NCBI GenBank assembly: GCA_035582835.1 | Contig: JAYKAV010002930.1 | Span: 247,767-311,766, forward strand | Length of the DNA: 64,000 nt | From: Phoebastria nigripes | Lineage: Eukaryota; Chordata; Aves; Procellariiformes; Diomedeidae | Direction: 5' to 3' | In this document: piece by piece, positions 1 to 13,239 of the stretch | How the letters are laid out: every line of letters begins with the position of its first letter | Numbering within the stretch: the stretch's first letter is position 1 | The notes under the pieces: model-generated | Told to the model about the DNA's origin: nothing | Seen by the model: the letters and a program-made list of their open reading frames with translations, nothing else | Databases searched by the model: none | Position numbers and translations under genes: made by a program

Positions 1-3000
1 TAAAACTGATAGTGAGAACTAGTCACAGTCTCATTCAAACNAGGCAGAAAGGATCACACATTTGTCAGAAGCTCTCTTCCCTAGTCATTGTGCAGCAGGA
101 CTACATGCACATCACTTTAGACAATAAAGAGTTCTAGCCCATACTGATTAGACTCAGTATTACCATTTTATAACTATCAAAGGGCAAGAGATTGACAGCA
201 AGAAAAATATGCCTTTAAATTCACTCATTTGTTAAGCACGTAGTTTCTTTTCTCATACTTGATCTCAGGAGGCTGATATAAATTATTTTTCTCCTCTCCT
301 CATCTTTTTACCACTCATTTTCATCCATTCTGTTTATTTCTCTGTTTAAAGAAAATGGATCCCCCGTGTGATGTTTCCAGTACAGGTTCATTAATACAGC
401 TGTCCCGGCATCCCTTGGCACTGTGTCTTAGTCCGCGCTTCCCGGGCTGAAGCGTGGTTCCTGCATGCTGATCTCCTGGCTACGGCGAAGCAGGCGTTGA
501 TTTGAGCCAGCTCACATTTGCATCGCCTCCTCTCCCCTTCATCCGCTTCTAAGCAGTGGCATCAAGCTCCTTGCAGCAGAGAGTCAGAAAGGAAGGGAAT
601 GAAAATGAGATTTGAGAAACCTGTAAGACTTGCCCGGTATTTTTCAGAGGGCATGACAAACCTTTCTCATTAGGCATGCGATCAAAATGGAGCCTGACGG
701 CTTTCTTAGAGAATTAATAGGAGTTTCAGCACTGTGCGCTGNGTCTGATCATGAACCATGAATGTCGCCAGACCTCGTGTTCAAATTATCTTTAGTAATG
801 TGAGTCAAGTAAATACAGAACTCCTGTCTCTGCATTTAAGAAGGCTCATTTGTCTGGAATTTGTCTATGTTACTGAGGCAAAAAGAAGAGCTGAAAGCAG
901 CACTTAAATGCTTCTTGCTGTATCTTTCTCTCAGAGAGAGAGATTTGCTACCTAAAAACAATTCTGGTCTGAAAACTGATTATGTAGGGATGTCATCTTA
1001 CACTCAGGAAATTTGCTTGCTCAGGACCACCTGCTGACGTGAGCGTCAAAATGCTGTCTGCTCTCTTTTCTGCTGGCTTGGTCCAATAGCACCTATACTC
1101 CAGTGAGGGTAAGGGCTGGGCTTTTTACCGACTCATCAATCATGGACAGGCTGCTAACTAATTTCCATTATAGTGTCCATCTGTGCGCCCCATTCTGCAG
1201 GGACAAAGAGCCACTCTGTAATTATGGATAGGCCCTTAATTATACCCGAGCAACTTCGCAAACAGAAATAGGGACACACAGATCAAACTTTGATAAGCAT
1301 TTAACCAGCCATAGGCTTCACAGCTGGTTATGGAGTTTGAGCCAGAGAGGAGTGTTACCTGTGTTTCCCTGGGCCATGTGTATAGGACTGGTAAGGAGAG
1401 GAAGAAGATGATTTTTTTTTTCACTAAACAAAATAAAACACCTAATTTTGAAAGTCAGTGTTGAGAATGGAAGCACACTCCAAAGAAAACTGTGGAAAAA
1501 TAAATGAACAGGTATGTATAGTCATAGGGTACATTAAATCCCTAAAGAATCTTTTAGGTATAATGTATGAAATGATTTTGAGAAATTGAAAGACTGATGG
1601 CATATAGATGCCAGAACAACATCTAGGATTTCCACACTATTTTCTCCTCATGTGTCCTTTTAACTAAATGTCCTGGGGAACTGACAGTCTTGAACCTTTG
1701 TATGATCATGTAAACTAGAGTCTTTATTGTCATTTAAGTGAGAACATGTGCAGGGTACATAGCGTTCGATCTCCCAGAGGAATTGTAAAATATGTTTTCA
1801 CTTGGGGTGAAAACCGTTGTAGGTTACTAAAGGCCAAACTGCAGCTACCTGAATCATACCTAATCCGGAGGAATCACGGAGGAGCTGTGTATTTCAGCAA
1901 TGTCACTCAAGTTACCTTTACAATTTGTGAGAGGAAGGTTAAAGTCAGACCCTCAGGAATAAAGGGTTCAAAGAGCTAAAACACTGAGCCAACATTTCAT
2001 TTGGAAGGATCTATCTTTAAAAAGAATGTCATAGAAGTCTATATTTATTAATATAGCGTTTGGGAGCTTTTGGATTGTGTAGCAGCGAGCTAGTGTTATT
2101 GCAAAAGAAGTTTATGCAATATTAGACTCTGAAAATTACTGGTGTAAGGTTACATAGACACACAGGCACGTGTCAGAGTTGCAATATAAACATGATTTAA
2201 AGTTATTTAGTAGCCGCAGTTGTTGATATAGCCGTAGCACTCAAAGATTTCAACAGGGATTGCCACCACATGCACTGAAAGAATGATACGAAAGTGTTAG
2301 GACCCAAAGGCATAAACAAAGTATGGATGAAATATGTGAACATGGTGAACTGTCACAGCTTGAATTGTGTCCTCTGATAACTATGTCCCAGTCCTGCAAT
2401 CAGATTTGCCCTGGAAAATCCAAACTGTAGTCAGTTTACATGTGGGTGTAACCATCTGCTTGTGCTAGCTGGACTTTTAGCTAAGGTCATTATTTAGAAG
2501 ATGCTTGTCTCTGTTACTAAAAGCACTTATTACTACACCATCAGCTTTAAAAATGCAATGTATTTTCCACCACCCATCATTTATTTACTCTTTGATTTCA
2601 TTCTCTGTGAGTAATAGACAGGCTCTCTCATTACTGGCAGTTCTACTTTCTGATTTCAGATGCTACTACAGCACTTTTTAAAAAAATGTATCATTGCAAT
2701 AATTACAGTGTAATGAAAAGGCCATATGTTCTTATGCAGTTTGAAAAGAAAAATAGTAACCAGGTTCTTGCTTTTTTCATTTAATCCATGTCTGATCCCT
2801 GCACTTCTTGCACAGTCTCTATTGATAAGACTGTTGAGGATGTCAGTCACTTTCCTTTATTTTACTTACATTTCCATTGAAGAGTTGCTAGGATGGAAGC
2901 TGAAATTTCAAAACTCAGGACTAATATGTGAGCATGGCTTTGATTTGTGATTTTTGCTTTCATACTGAGGTTATGGCAAGGTTTATCACGTTTCATAAAA

Positions 3001-6000
3001 TAAGATTCCTTTTATACTGGCTAATGTTTATTTGCTATGCCAGGAAGATTGATGGTGAGGTCCTGGGGGACCCTGGTCCCAGCTTTGTCGCAGACTTAGA
3101 CTTAGATGTCAAAGCAAATAGTTCTATTTTCTGTGTCAGTTACCTCCTACATGCAATGTGGAATTAGGATGACAATATTTAATCAACTTAAATGGGAGTC
3201 ATTAGACTTAAGATCTCTGTTAAAACTCTGTGCTATGATTCTCAAGAAGTGCAGTGAAGGCTTAAACCTGGGGCNGGGGGAACTGAGCTGTGTATTGCCT
3301 AGTTTCTAGAGTGGAGAAGAACCTGGAAGAGGACAAAAGCCCAGCGGTCCTAGCACTTCATGGAGGCTTTTCAAAGCAGTGCAGATCTGTTTGCAAAGAC
3401 CATGAGCTGCTTCAGCCTGAAGAGAATTCTTCCATGAGTGACTGTGGCTACTTTAAACCTTTTCATATGGCCAGCGTGGTTTGTAGGAGATACTTCAGGA
3501 CCTGAAAACTAAAGAAATGTAGAGTACAATAATTTCTTAGTAGCAATATTTTTTGTTGCTATATTCACAATTTATTCTTCGACTTGCAGTATCCCAGCCC
3601 ATGGTTTTGTATCACACTTGAAGAAAGAAGTCGGGCACCACAATGGTGTAAATATGTATATGACCCAGAGCAAATAATCTCTTCTGCCTGAGAGGGCTCA
3701 ACACTANGAGGAGAAAAAGCCTGCAACATACCAAACATAATCTAATAGTATGAAGCTCTTCTTTTTGATTACAGGTGGGTTACATAAGCAGGCTTGGAAG
3801 AGACCAGTCTCAGATTGTACCACTTTTCCTTTTCCCATGAGAAACCAGTCATCTTAATGATTTCCAGGACAGTGCTTCCAGAAACAACACTTTCCAGAAA
3901 CAATGGAGAACATGATCTCTGGATAGTATGGATGGAGTATTCTCTGCAAATTTGAATAATATGTCTCCAGACAATTCAGCAGCACCTGTGACACTAAAAA
4001 CATCTATTTATATTCCACACTTCATGTTTTTGGCAGCTTGATGGGCTGCATGTTCCATCATTCTGACATACTGAAACAGAGCTCAATGTGACTCAGTGGA
4101 ACAATGAGCATTAGCTGCTGGGATTGAAGTTTTTGCTAAACCGTCACCTATCCATCTATTTAAAACTAAGCATATAAAGGCAGTTTGCTAATTACCTAAA
4201 TTAAGTGGGTTATCTGAATACCTGTAATTCTTTATGGTCAAACAGAAACGCATTATTTCAACTAACGTGTTCACATCTGTTCGGAGGTGCCCAGGAATTA
4301 TTCATGTTGAACTGAATCAACAACCCTGTCTGAATGTTCAGCACTCCCATTAAACTCACTGAAAAACTTGTTGTGCAAGTCCACACTATTGGACTACAGT
4401 ACACAAGAGTTGCTGAACCAGATTCAATATCACAGTCATACTTATTTACAATATTCAGTAAAAGAATCTCAGTAAAATTGCAGTATGTCATGATGGAAAA
4501 GGTGAGTTATTGAAGGCTCAGATAGATAGACAGATGATTGTGCACTTATAAATTTTAGTATATATTTAAATTTTGGTATATATTTCTACAAGCCATTGAC
4601 TTTATTGGGAACTGCACTGATACTTTCTAATCTCCCAGGGCATCACCGCAGCACAGCGAGGCTGTCAGGCTCAGACCATGTTAGGGTCAGTTNGACAATA
4701 GGCACAAGTTCTTGGTGTTGCTTCAGCGTGTCCAGCTCCGTTGTCCAGAGACAGCTGGCACTGGCCCGAAGTGTCAGAAGCTGACCACTTCTTGAGCTGT
4801 CTCCTCTGTGATTTAGAGAGGAAGACATGTCCTTGTATAAATGCTTTCTTCCTTTTTGTCTTCAGCTTAATTAGCAATGCCATAATTCCATCCTGAATGT
4901 ATTTTTTTGGCTACTTGGCCTGTATTACTCCTTTTCTCCCTCTTTTTAAAAAAATAGCACCATGCAAATAGATGTCTTAAAGGAAAAAAATGCATCACAA
5001 ATTGCAAAAATGTAAACTGGTCTTATTAAGGACAAAAAGATAATGCAGTCAGATTTCATTATGCATATGTTATAAGAGTAATTGCCTTTTGCAGTTGCAA
5101 GGCATTCTATTTGCACGCTGGAGATATTCATGGAGACACAGCGCATAACAAACTGTCTCTCAGCTCAAGAAAAATAGGCTGAAACCATTGCCACCATGTT
5201 AATTCAGACAATAAAGAAGTAATTAAATGTCTTTAACTGCCTTCCTTTTAACTATCTCTCACTCAAATTACTTTCCCCCTATTATTCATTTTTACCCTTA
5301 TTGTAAATGTATCGATCTTGTAAATGTTCATGTTTGGTGTGCTTGTTTTTGATAACTGACTGGCTAGGGACAGTCCTTGGAAAAATGGGAGACTCTGTGC
5401 TCCCTGACTTTGTGAAGAGGTTAGGCAGATAGACTGTAAGGAGCCTAATGTTGAGAGTAGAAGGAAATGAAGAAATGAAAAATAGGCTTAGGATTCAATA
5501 TAGTCTGGAAAATAACATTAGGAAAATAGGTGGTCGGGGAAAAATCAACAATGTGAGCTGGAAATGACTCCATCCAGCGTGGTAAAACCATTAAGATGAT
5601 GGTCAGTTCCCGAAAAGGCTGATATAAAACAAATTCCTCTCCTACCAGCTTCTAAGTCCTCATGTAAGCTGTCTGTCCTCCCTCCCTCCCTTCCTCCTCC
5701 CCTCACTCCCTCCCTCCAGCTCAGATGTTGATGCCTCCCTTTTGCCAGTGCATGTACCGGGGCAGGAGAAAGGGGCGTTTCCTGCGAGTCCATCACTCCT
5801 TGTCCCACTATTGCTTTCCTGGCCGCACTCCCGGAACTGGCTAATGATCGCAGGCGGCATATGGTCTATGAACAAGAGGTTTCTTGTTTTTAAAAACAAA
5901 GATCAGGTGCTGGAAATGAGAGCTTGAAAGCAATGTGTAAATGATAGGAAATCAATCAAGGGAGGACATGATATGGACATGGTGTGCCAGACAGGCCGGG

Positions 6001-9000
6001 AGAGATTTTGAGGAACAGATAACACAGCCTGCAGCTGGAAGCTTGCTTCTGGGGGGGGATGAACGTGATGTGAGAGCAGCTAAACAGGCATACAGCTCCC
6101 ATATTGGTACCCTGCGTTCACCAGGATCTGCACGCTTTCCTGGTAACGCACCGAGTTTCTAAACAGGCCCGTGTCCTGCTCCACAGCTCACATCCGCAGA
6201 GGTGTTTGGGTAATTTATTCCTGTTTAAGAACTTACCCATCCAAATTAGCAGCAATTCCTGGGCTGTTATCTAGCTCAAGCAGTGGGCAGAGCTCTGATT
6301 TGGAGTATTTCACTGAAATGGAAAAGATCTGAAGTGCTTACATAGGAATTTAGTGCCTCAATCTATCTAAGTACTTTTCTGGTCTGAGAGCGAATTCTGC
6401 CTTCTGTGCCACCTAGATTGCTGCTAGTTTAATCCAAAGACTGAACGTGTTTGAATAAGAGGTAAAATAATGATGGGGTAGATTTCTTTCTTTAAAAATC
6501 AGAGATTGGGAATGTAACAGGTATTCTCAAAATAGATGTAGGGATTCCTGTAACTGACATTTCACTCCGACAGTCCTGAATAAAGAAATAACAGCAAGAT
6601 TAGGGTAGCCATCAAGTAAAATGCTTACTTTACCTGAACAGTTTTGAGTATGATATAGTGCCTTATGTTTCTACTGCTGTGATATGCATATTACAATGCA
6701 GTATTTTTCTCTACACGCTCTTTTTTTGTACCAGTTTTGTCTCCATATATTCAAATGTCATCAGCCCCCAGTAGACAACACCACAATGGTTTGTTGGAGA
6801 TAAAGAATAAAATATGAATGAGAAACGTTTACTATAACCCTACAGGGAATATACAGACAGCATATAAAATACAGAATCTCAATTTACAATGTAGAGGGAT
6901 ATTTTTGTCTTGTGCTTGTAAATTCACATGAATATTTATTTCTGCAGAACATGGCTTCCTTTCACCCTGAAAGCTCTCAAAACATCTATCCAGATTTTTT
7001 CTTGTGCCCTTTCATTATAACGAAATGAGTTGGCTTGCTAATTCCCTAATTTAAGCATTATTTGAATGGTACAGATGCTTTCTATGGTACTTACAAGACA
7101 GTAAATGTGTGCTGATTTTGCTCATAATAACCAATGCACAGAGGGGCTGCTCTTCTTACATTAGGGATGGTCAGGAAATGAAGACTACAGGTTGTAGGTA
7201 TTAATAATGGCTTTCGTGTACTAATCCGAAGTGCTGTCTTTCCCACTTCTGATCACTATGGGTATTTCATTAGAATTAGCAGAACTATGTTTCTGTTGGG
7301 AAACTGCTAATCCTTGTCTCAGTTGTATTGAAATGCAAAAAGTTTTCTGCAGAAGAAAAGAAATACCCCTCTGTACACTGAAATGATTGTGTATGAGAAA
7401 AGCTGGCAATAAAAACAAACTCCTCCTGCCATTGCAAGCCACACTGCACCTTTGGAAAGGTACAATTTTCAAAAGGAATGATAAGTTCTTCTAAAAGAAA
7501 GATAAATTCTGTGGCCAAGGTTCTCAGTTGAACTGGCACTTGAAGATTTATCAACCCAGCACCTTCAAAGAACACACATCAGGTCCCCCCAAAGTTGCCA
7601 GATTGTAAATACTGTGGAAAACTTTGTATGTGTTGGTGGTTTGTGGATCTTTAAGATGTTAAGATGTTTTCAGACATCTCTCTCTGAAGTGCAAATATTT
7701 TCCTTCTTTGCACTTGTGAATATAATTCTCATCTGAATTCAGCATGTTCAAAAAAAAAAAACCCACCAAATTTACTGGACTTGAAATCCAGGAAAACCAG
7801 ACTATTAAACCCACATTTCAGAAATATTTTCCACCACTTAGTTCATTTTGATCAAATTGGCTACTTCCATAACTGTCCAAGAATAGGAATTAGGAACCTA
7901 TACTCGGGCTTGTGGGTTTGAGAATTTTTTTCTTGATCCCCCTGTTCATAGGGAACCAGTGTATAGTGACACGTCTTTGAAGGTGATGAAAATGCTAGGT
8001 GTGTTAGAAAACATGCATGAGAAAATACTATTCAGTGTGTCTAACAAACTATTTTTGCTTATTTATAGCAAACTTCTTTTCTATTTATAGAAAACTCTCC
8101 AAGCAGGCACCATCAATTTTAAATTGTTGGTGGATAAGAGCAATGGTGAAAATATCAGACGTTTGATTTGTGCCTTTCTTGTACCTGCTTTTTTGGTGTT
8201 CATTGTGTGTGTATGTATTTCCAGAGTTGTGAAAGAAAGCAAGTTGCCTAGGGCATTCAAGAGTAGCAGCAAAAGTGGGATGAACTGTCCTTTTCCATGT
8301 CCCTCAGCCTCTCTGGGACCAAAGGGACAATTTGGTGTCCTGTGCCCAGCAGAACTAAGAAAGCGTGCAGCTGAGTGATTTCCAAAGACTGGAGCTATTC
8401 TCCTGGCAGTGGTTGCTATACAGCATTTTTGCCTCTTGGGGAATACTGAAAAAGAAATGTATAGTACATGGAGACCACTAAAGAAACATGAAAATTAATG
8501 AATGCGGTGCAGACCGTTGTTGTGATAAAAATGTAAGAGTTGATTTTTATTCCATTTGTGGTTGGTATTAAGAATTCAAGCTTAAAGAAAAAACTTACTG
8601 CCATACAGCCATAAGGCTGTATTTTATCTTTGGATGCTTCTTGTGGTCCGCACAGACCTCTTGAGCTTCGGTCTTCCAGTTCATATTATCTGAGGAAATG
8701 CTATGTCAGGTATAATTTATCAGAGTGTGACTCTTGCTCCCACATCAGGCTGGCACACGTACCCACGCGCGCACACCACACACCCAGCGACAGAATTCCC
8801 TGCTGTTCAGAGTCTCACACAGAGAGATCATCCAGACAGGGTATTTCCATGCTACCACTGAAGAAGCCCAGGAAGCAGATTATGAATCTGGGAGTCAAAA
8901 TCTGCCCGGAGCTCTTCCTTCTGTTCCGGGAAGGGAGCATGCTGTCGGAGAATACTGCCTGCTGCTCCAGCCAGCCTCCAGCCAGCCTCCTTCCCCTCCT

Positions 9001-12000
9001 GCTGTCTCCTACCCACCTGCCACAGACCCTCTTCTTCTTTTGCACAGTACTAGGTGATCATTTTGTCCTTGTTTATGAAATAAATCTGTGCATTTTACAA
9101 AGGAAGCAGAAACTCTCTATTTTTACTGGGTTTTGTGGTTATTGCGGGGCAGCAAGCACAAGCGCTTGTCAGGGACTGCACACAGTCTTTATTGCAGAGA
9201 AGTTACAATGTGGTTTGAGACACAGCGGTTGAAAGCCGCCAGGAAAGCGGAGCGAAAGAAAAATGTTGAAGGAAGACTGCGGAATGAGTACTGAGTCCCA
9301 GCACTGACATGAGGCAGCATGGCAGAGGGCGAGACGTGGACAATCAAGATGTATTACGGGCAGAGCAGGAAGTGTCTGGAGATGACACCGGAGCAGCTAT
9401 GGCCCTGTGCTGTAGGTCAGACCCTCTGCCTTTATTTGTTCAGTGCAGCCTGTCGGATATAGTGCCACACCAATTACCCACCGATCTTTCGTGGGTGAAG
9501 AGTGCAGCTTTCCAGTAATCAGTGTCTGGACAGTCACAAGAGACATCTCAGCAGGCTTTGAACTCACTGTGCCCGATTCCTCAGCTCTAGAGCCCAGAGC
9601 TAGCAGCTTTTAAGAATACCTCTTGCCTTTAAAAGACTGGCAGGCAGCTACTGCAAGCTTGACTGGCAGCACCAGGGAGGGCAGGCTTTCATTTCTAAAG
9701 CGTGGAGAAGAGAAACTGATAAGCAGTTCCCCAAAGGGCCATGGGAGCTCGAGGGGGATGTAAACACACTGCAGAGGGACCCGTGGCCGTACTGCAGGCG
9801 ATGTCACATAGCCACAGGGAGAGCTGCTCCAAAGAAAGCAGTGAGGAGGCCAAGGCTGAGCCTCCTTGGGAAGCCACCTGGCCATTCCTTACTGCCCTCC
9901 TTATGCAAGACAAACGTGGGGGCTACAAACCGGGGAAGGCACCTACAGCCCCTGAGTGACCAGAGTTGCAGGATGCTTGAAACNTGTTCACCGGCAACAA
10001 CATACACAGGTTGGAGATCTGATGTAACTGGGCAGTAAATTACCCATCCTTTTTCTACTCGAACAGACGAAAAAAAGCTGATCTAAAAAGCTAAACTAGT
10101 TGTTGACACTTAGATACAAAGGCAAAACTCCTGTCCGCCTGCTTTGCCTTTTACAAAAGCTTGTACCCTGCTGCCATCTGATGGAGGATTTTTTAAAGAG
10201 GTGGAATAGATCAGGTTCCTAGATGCTGTCAGAGCAAAGAAACTTGGATTCTGCAAGATGCTGAAGTTCAGCGATCGTACAAGAAAATAGAAGTTCAACA
10301 TTGAGACATTTCAGGGGTCACCTACCTCACCCTTGTAATTCTTCTGAAAACCTAGCCTGATTGATTATTATCACCATTAACTTCGAGCACTTGGAGAAAA
10401 ATGAATTACATAGCAGCAATACCATGTATTGTATACATTATTCTTCCTTCTCAGATACAGAGTTGATGGAGGATTGATGCTTGATCTGCCACAGTTCTGC
10501 ACAAACTCTGGGAGTAGGAAATAAAATAAAACAGCCATAAAAGAGAAAGTGTTGTCATTCCTGCTTGTGCTCCACTTGATGTCAACGGGAGAGTTGCAAT
10601 TGAATCTTTAGAAAGGGGATTATCAGTCCCATATCTGGCTAGCAAAGCTGGCACAAAGCAGCAGTGATAAAGAACAGCAGCCAGTGAACTGAAAGCAATA
10701 ACGCCGCAGACAGAGTGTTTTCTTAAACCGCTGGTCCCAGGAGGTGATCTGTATAAATAATGGTTTTGTTTACCAAAGATATATTTTCAGTCACCAGGGG
10801 CAGTGGTGGATATAGTCATTCCATTACCACGTGATCCATGTTGTGAAAAAAATTTGAAATCCCATACTCTAAAGAGCCGGTATCCCACCTTTGCTTTTGT
10901 CTGCCTTCATTTAGAAGAAAGGTTGTTTATTTGTTTGAGTTCCATTTAAGGAGTACCAGCTGGGTCTGCCATTAAATATGGTTTGCAAAACAAGCCAGCC
11001 CTGATGTTTAACACCCTGACGATCTCTGATGTCTTTTATTTAAGTAATAAATCAGTGTTTAATTTTATGGCATTACGCATTACCCAGGAGAGTCATTTAG
11101 CAGGTCAGTTTTAGCGTAGTGATAAAACTTGGAGTAATGGGATTGAAGCTGCCACTTCTGGCAGTTCGTATTGGGCAATGCTACAAATTTAAGTTCCCTA
11201 ACATGCATTCAATTTAGATTTAATAAGAGTTATTATATCCCATGTTAATTAAAATCGGATTATTTATTGCAAACACTTACGGAGAACTAGCTACAGAGCT
11301 GTGGCTGCACATACCAAATTTGGCCTCAGAAGTGCCAAGTGGTATCTCTTCGAGTCTTTTGTGAAACCAAATTAGGATGAAATTGTAGCTTGTTTTCCAC
11401 GTCACTGTGGTCACTATAGTAGCATTTGTGCATGTTTATCCCCTTCACAATTTCACAGTGAAATTGCCATGGATGTGGCACAGAAAGGAGATGCTTGATG
11501 AGGAAACACTCCTGGAAACTCTGAGCAGACTTTCGAGGTCTCACAGCCGTGACACCGGATGTAGCGGAGCACAGGGTAATGGCCTAAATTAACTTTTCTT
11601 AATTTCTTCAAGTGTAGCGCAGATGAGATAATGCCCTCACCGTCTCTCCTCTCGCACTGCTTTCCTTTCATTGCTGTAACATGCAGAGAGCTCCCTATCA
11701 GCCTGCCAACAGGAAGAACTGCTTCCCCCATCTCAGACAGCACGCCGTTAGGGCTGTGTTGGGCTCTGCTCAGCCTGATAAGTGAGTAATCTGCACTAAC
11801 CTCCACCTGCCAAACACCCCAGTCACAGCTCTGCGTGAGCTACTGCTGACAGAGCCAGAGAGTGGGCTCAGACTGGTCGGAGAGGTAATGTGGTTGCAGT
11901 TGTATGGGCCAAGAAGATAAGACAACACCTCTCCAGATGTGCAGCAATCCAGCAGTGACATGAGAAATAGTAACAAGGCTGTTAAAAAACCACAAACAAA

Positions 12001-12648
12001 CAAGGAAACAAATTAGCAGTGGTGCATGGAAGGCACGGTCAACTCACCTGCTCTGTGGATCAATGTTCAAACTTCTTGTGTGATGGAGGTCAGAGAAACA
12101 GGCACAGACTCAGCAATGTAGGTGATGCAGGGAGAAGCGCTTTTATCTGAAGTTGCATCTGGAGCCTGGGTTGGTCAGACACAAACAGAAAATTGCAGGC
12201 CTGTAGCAAAAACACTGTAGACAACACAAATACCAGATAAATGCTGTTGCAAAGCATTGGTTTCCAACAGTTTGCTGTTTGTCATCTAACTACTGTTTTT
12301 GTAGCCTCTGACAAGTTGGAGAAATCAGTAGTGTCCAGAAATTGCTGGGAAGAGAGGGACAGCCAGCCAACTTTTAGGAACCTGTCTGAGCAACCAGTAA
12401 AGCCACAAGTTGACGTTTCCTTAGCCACATAGCAATTTCCTAGTTTTCAGCTACTGCTTGAGATTTAATTTTAGACTCCAAGAAAAACTAGAGTGTTTCT
12501 AGTGTTTGGGTCATCTGACAGCTTTTGAAGCAGGAGATGATTATCGTTGAGACTGAAGAAAAAGGATTGACCAAGGGGACACAGCAATCATTGCTCCTGA
12601 ACAGAAAGAAGAGACATGAGTTCCAGTTTTCACTTCAGCGGTCGTACA
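1..12648 (+). other. CNTNAP2 intron, left part (unique sequence)
   Basis: This is intronic DNA upstream of exon A. The open frames here are short and show no recognisable domains, so I call no gene. The stretch contains a pyrimidine-rich tract near 5.67 kb, a somewhat GC-richer block at about 8.6-9.9 kb that includes a 200-codon open frame without recognisable similarity, and short homopolymers. Blocks at 1,020-1,255 and 10,940-11,290 have the balanced, AT-rich, motif-dense look of conserved noncoding elements, which is only an inference. I see no recognisable mobile element before 12.65 kb. Confidence 0.8.
5675..5718. repeat. CCCT-rich pyrimidine tract (G-rich on the minus strand)
   Basis: This is a nearly pure pyrimidine run of CCCT/CCT units on the + strand. 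The minus strand holds two clusters of three G-runs of three or more, separated by an 8-nt loop, so a non-canonical G-quadruplex (or an i-motif on the + strand) is conceivable. It lies in an intron with no gene nearby. Confidence 0.8.
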
Positions 12649-13210
12649 TGAATCATAGAATCATAGACTCATTTAGGTTGGAAAAGACCCTCAAGTTCAT
12701 CGAGTCCAACCGTTAACCTAACACTACCAAGTCCACCACTAAGTCCCAAGCGCCACATCTACACATCTTTTAAATACCTCCAGGGATGGTGACTCAACCA
12801 CTTCCCTGGGAAGCCTGTTCCAATGCTTGACAACCCTTTCGGTGAAGAAATTTTTCTTAATATCTGATCTAAATGTCTTGTTACTCAGGAAAAGAGACCG
12901 ACACCCACCTTGTTACAGCCTCCTTTCAGGTATTTGTAGAGAACTATAAGGTCTCCCCTGAGCCTCCTCTTCTCCAGACTAAACAGTCCCAGTTCCCTCA
13001 GCCGCTCCTCGTAAGACTTGTTTTCTAGACCCTTTACCAGCTTCATTGCTCTTCTTTGGATGCGCTCCAGCACGTCAATGTCTTTCTCATAGTGAGGGGC
13101 CCCAAACTGAACACAGTATTCAAGGTGCGGCCTCACCAGTGCCGAGTACAGGGGCACGATCGCTTCCCTAGTCCTGCTGGCCACACTGTTTCTGACACAA
13201 ACACTATTTC
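12649..13210 (-). mobile_element. CR1 LINE, 5'-truncated 3' end
   Basis: On the minus strand this is the 3' part of a CR1 non-LTR retrotransposon. The + strand begins with the complement of the CR1 tail (ATCATAGAATCATAGA) followed by the usual TTGGAAAAGACC block. The minus-strand translation carries reverse-transcriptase C-terminal hallmarks: [52 protein letters not shown]. The longest open frame covers only part of it, and the end of the ORF is broken by frameshifts, so it is a dead copy. Truncation at the 5' end is typical of CR1. The edge near 13.2 kb is blurred by a small local repeat. Confidence 0.93.
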
Positions 13211-13236
13211 TGATGCAAATTTCTGATGAAATGCTG
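13190..13236. repeat. Local ~18-bp imperfect tandem repeat at CR1 edge
   Basis: Two consecutive units of the form ACACTRTTTCTGAYRCAA are followed by a partial third (ATTTCTGATGAA). The first unit matches CR1 sequence, so the repeat probably arose by slippage or filler synthesis at the 5' truncation point of the element. Confidence 0.65.
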
Positions 13237-13239
13237 TTG

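Noticed and set aside
5545..5899. Overlapping minus-strand frames rich in Gly/Arg/Glu
   Set aside because: The composition comes from the pyrimidine tract on the opposite strand.
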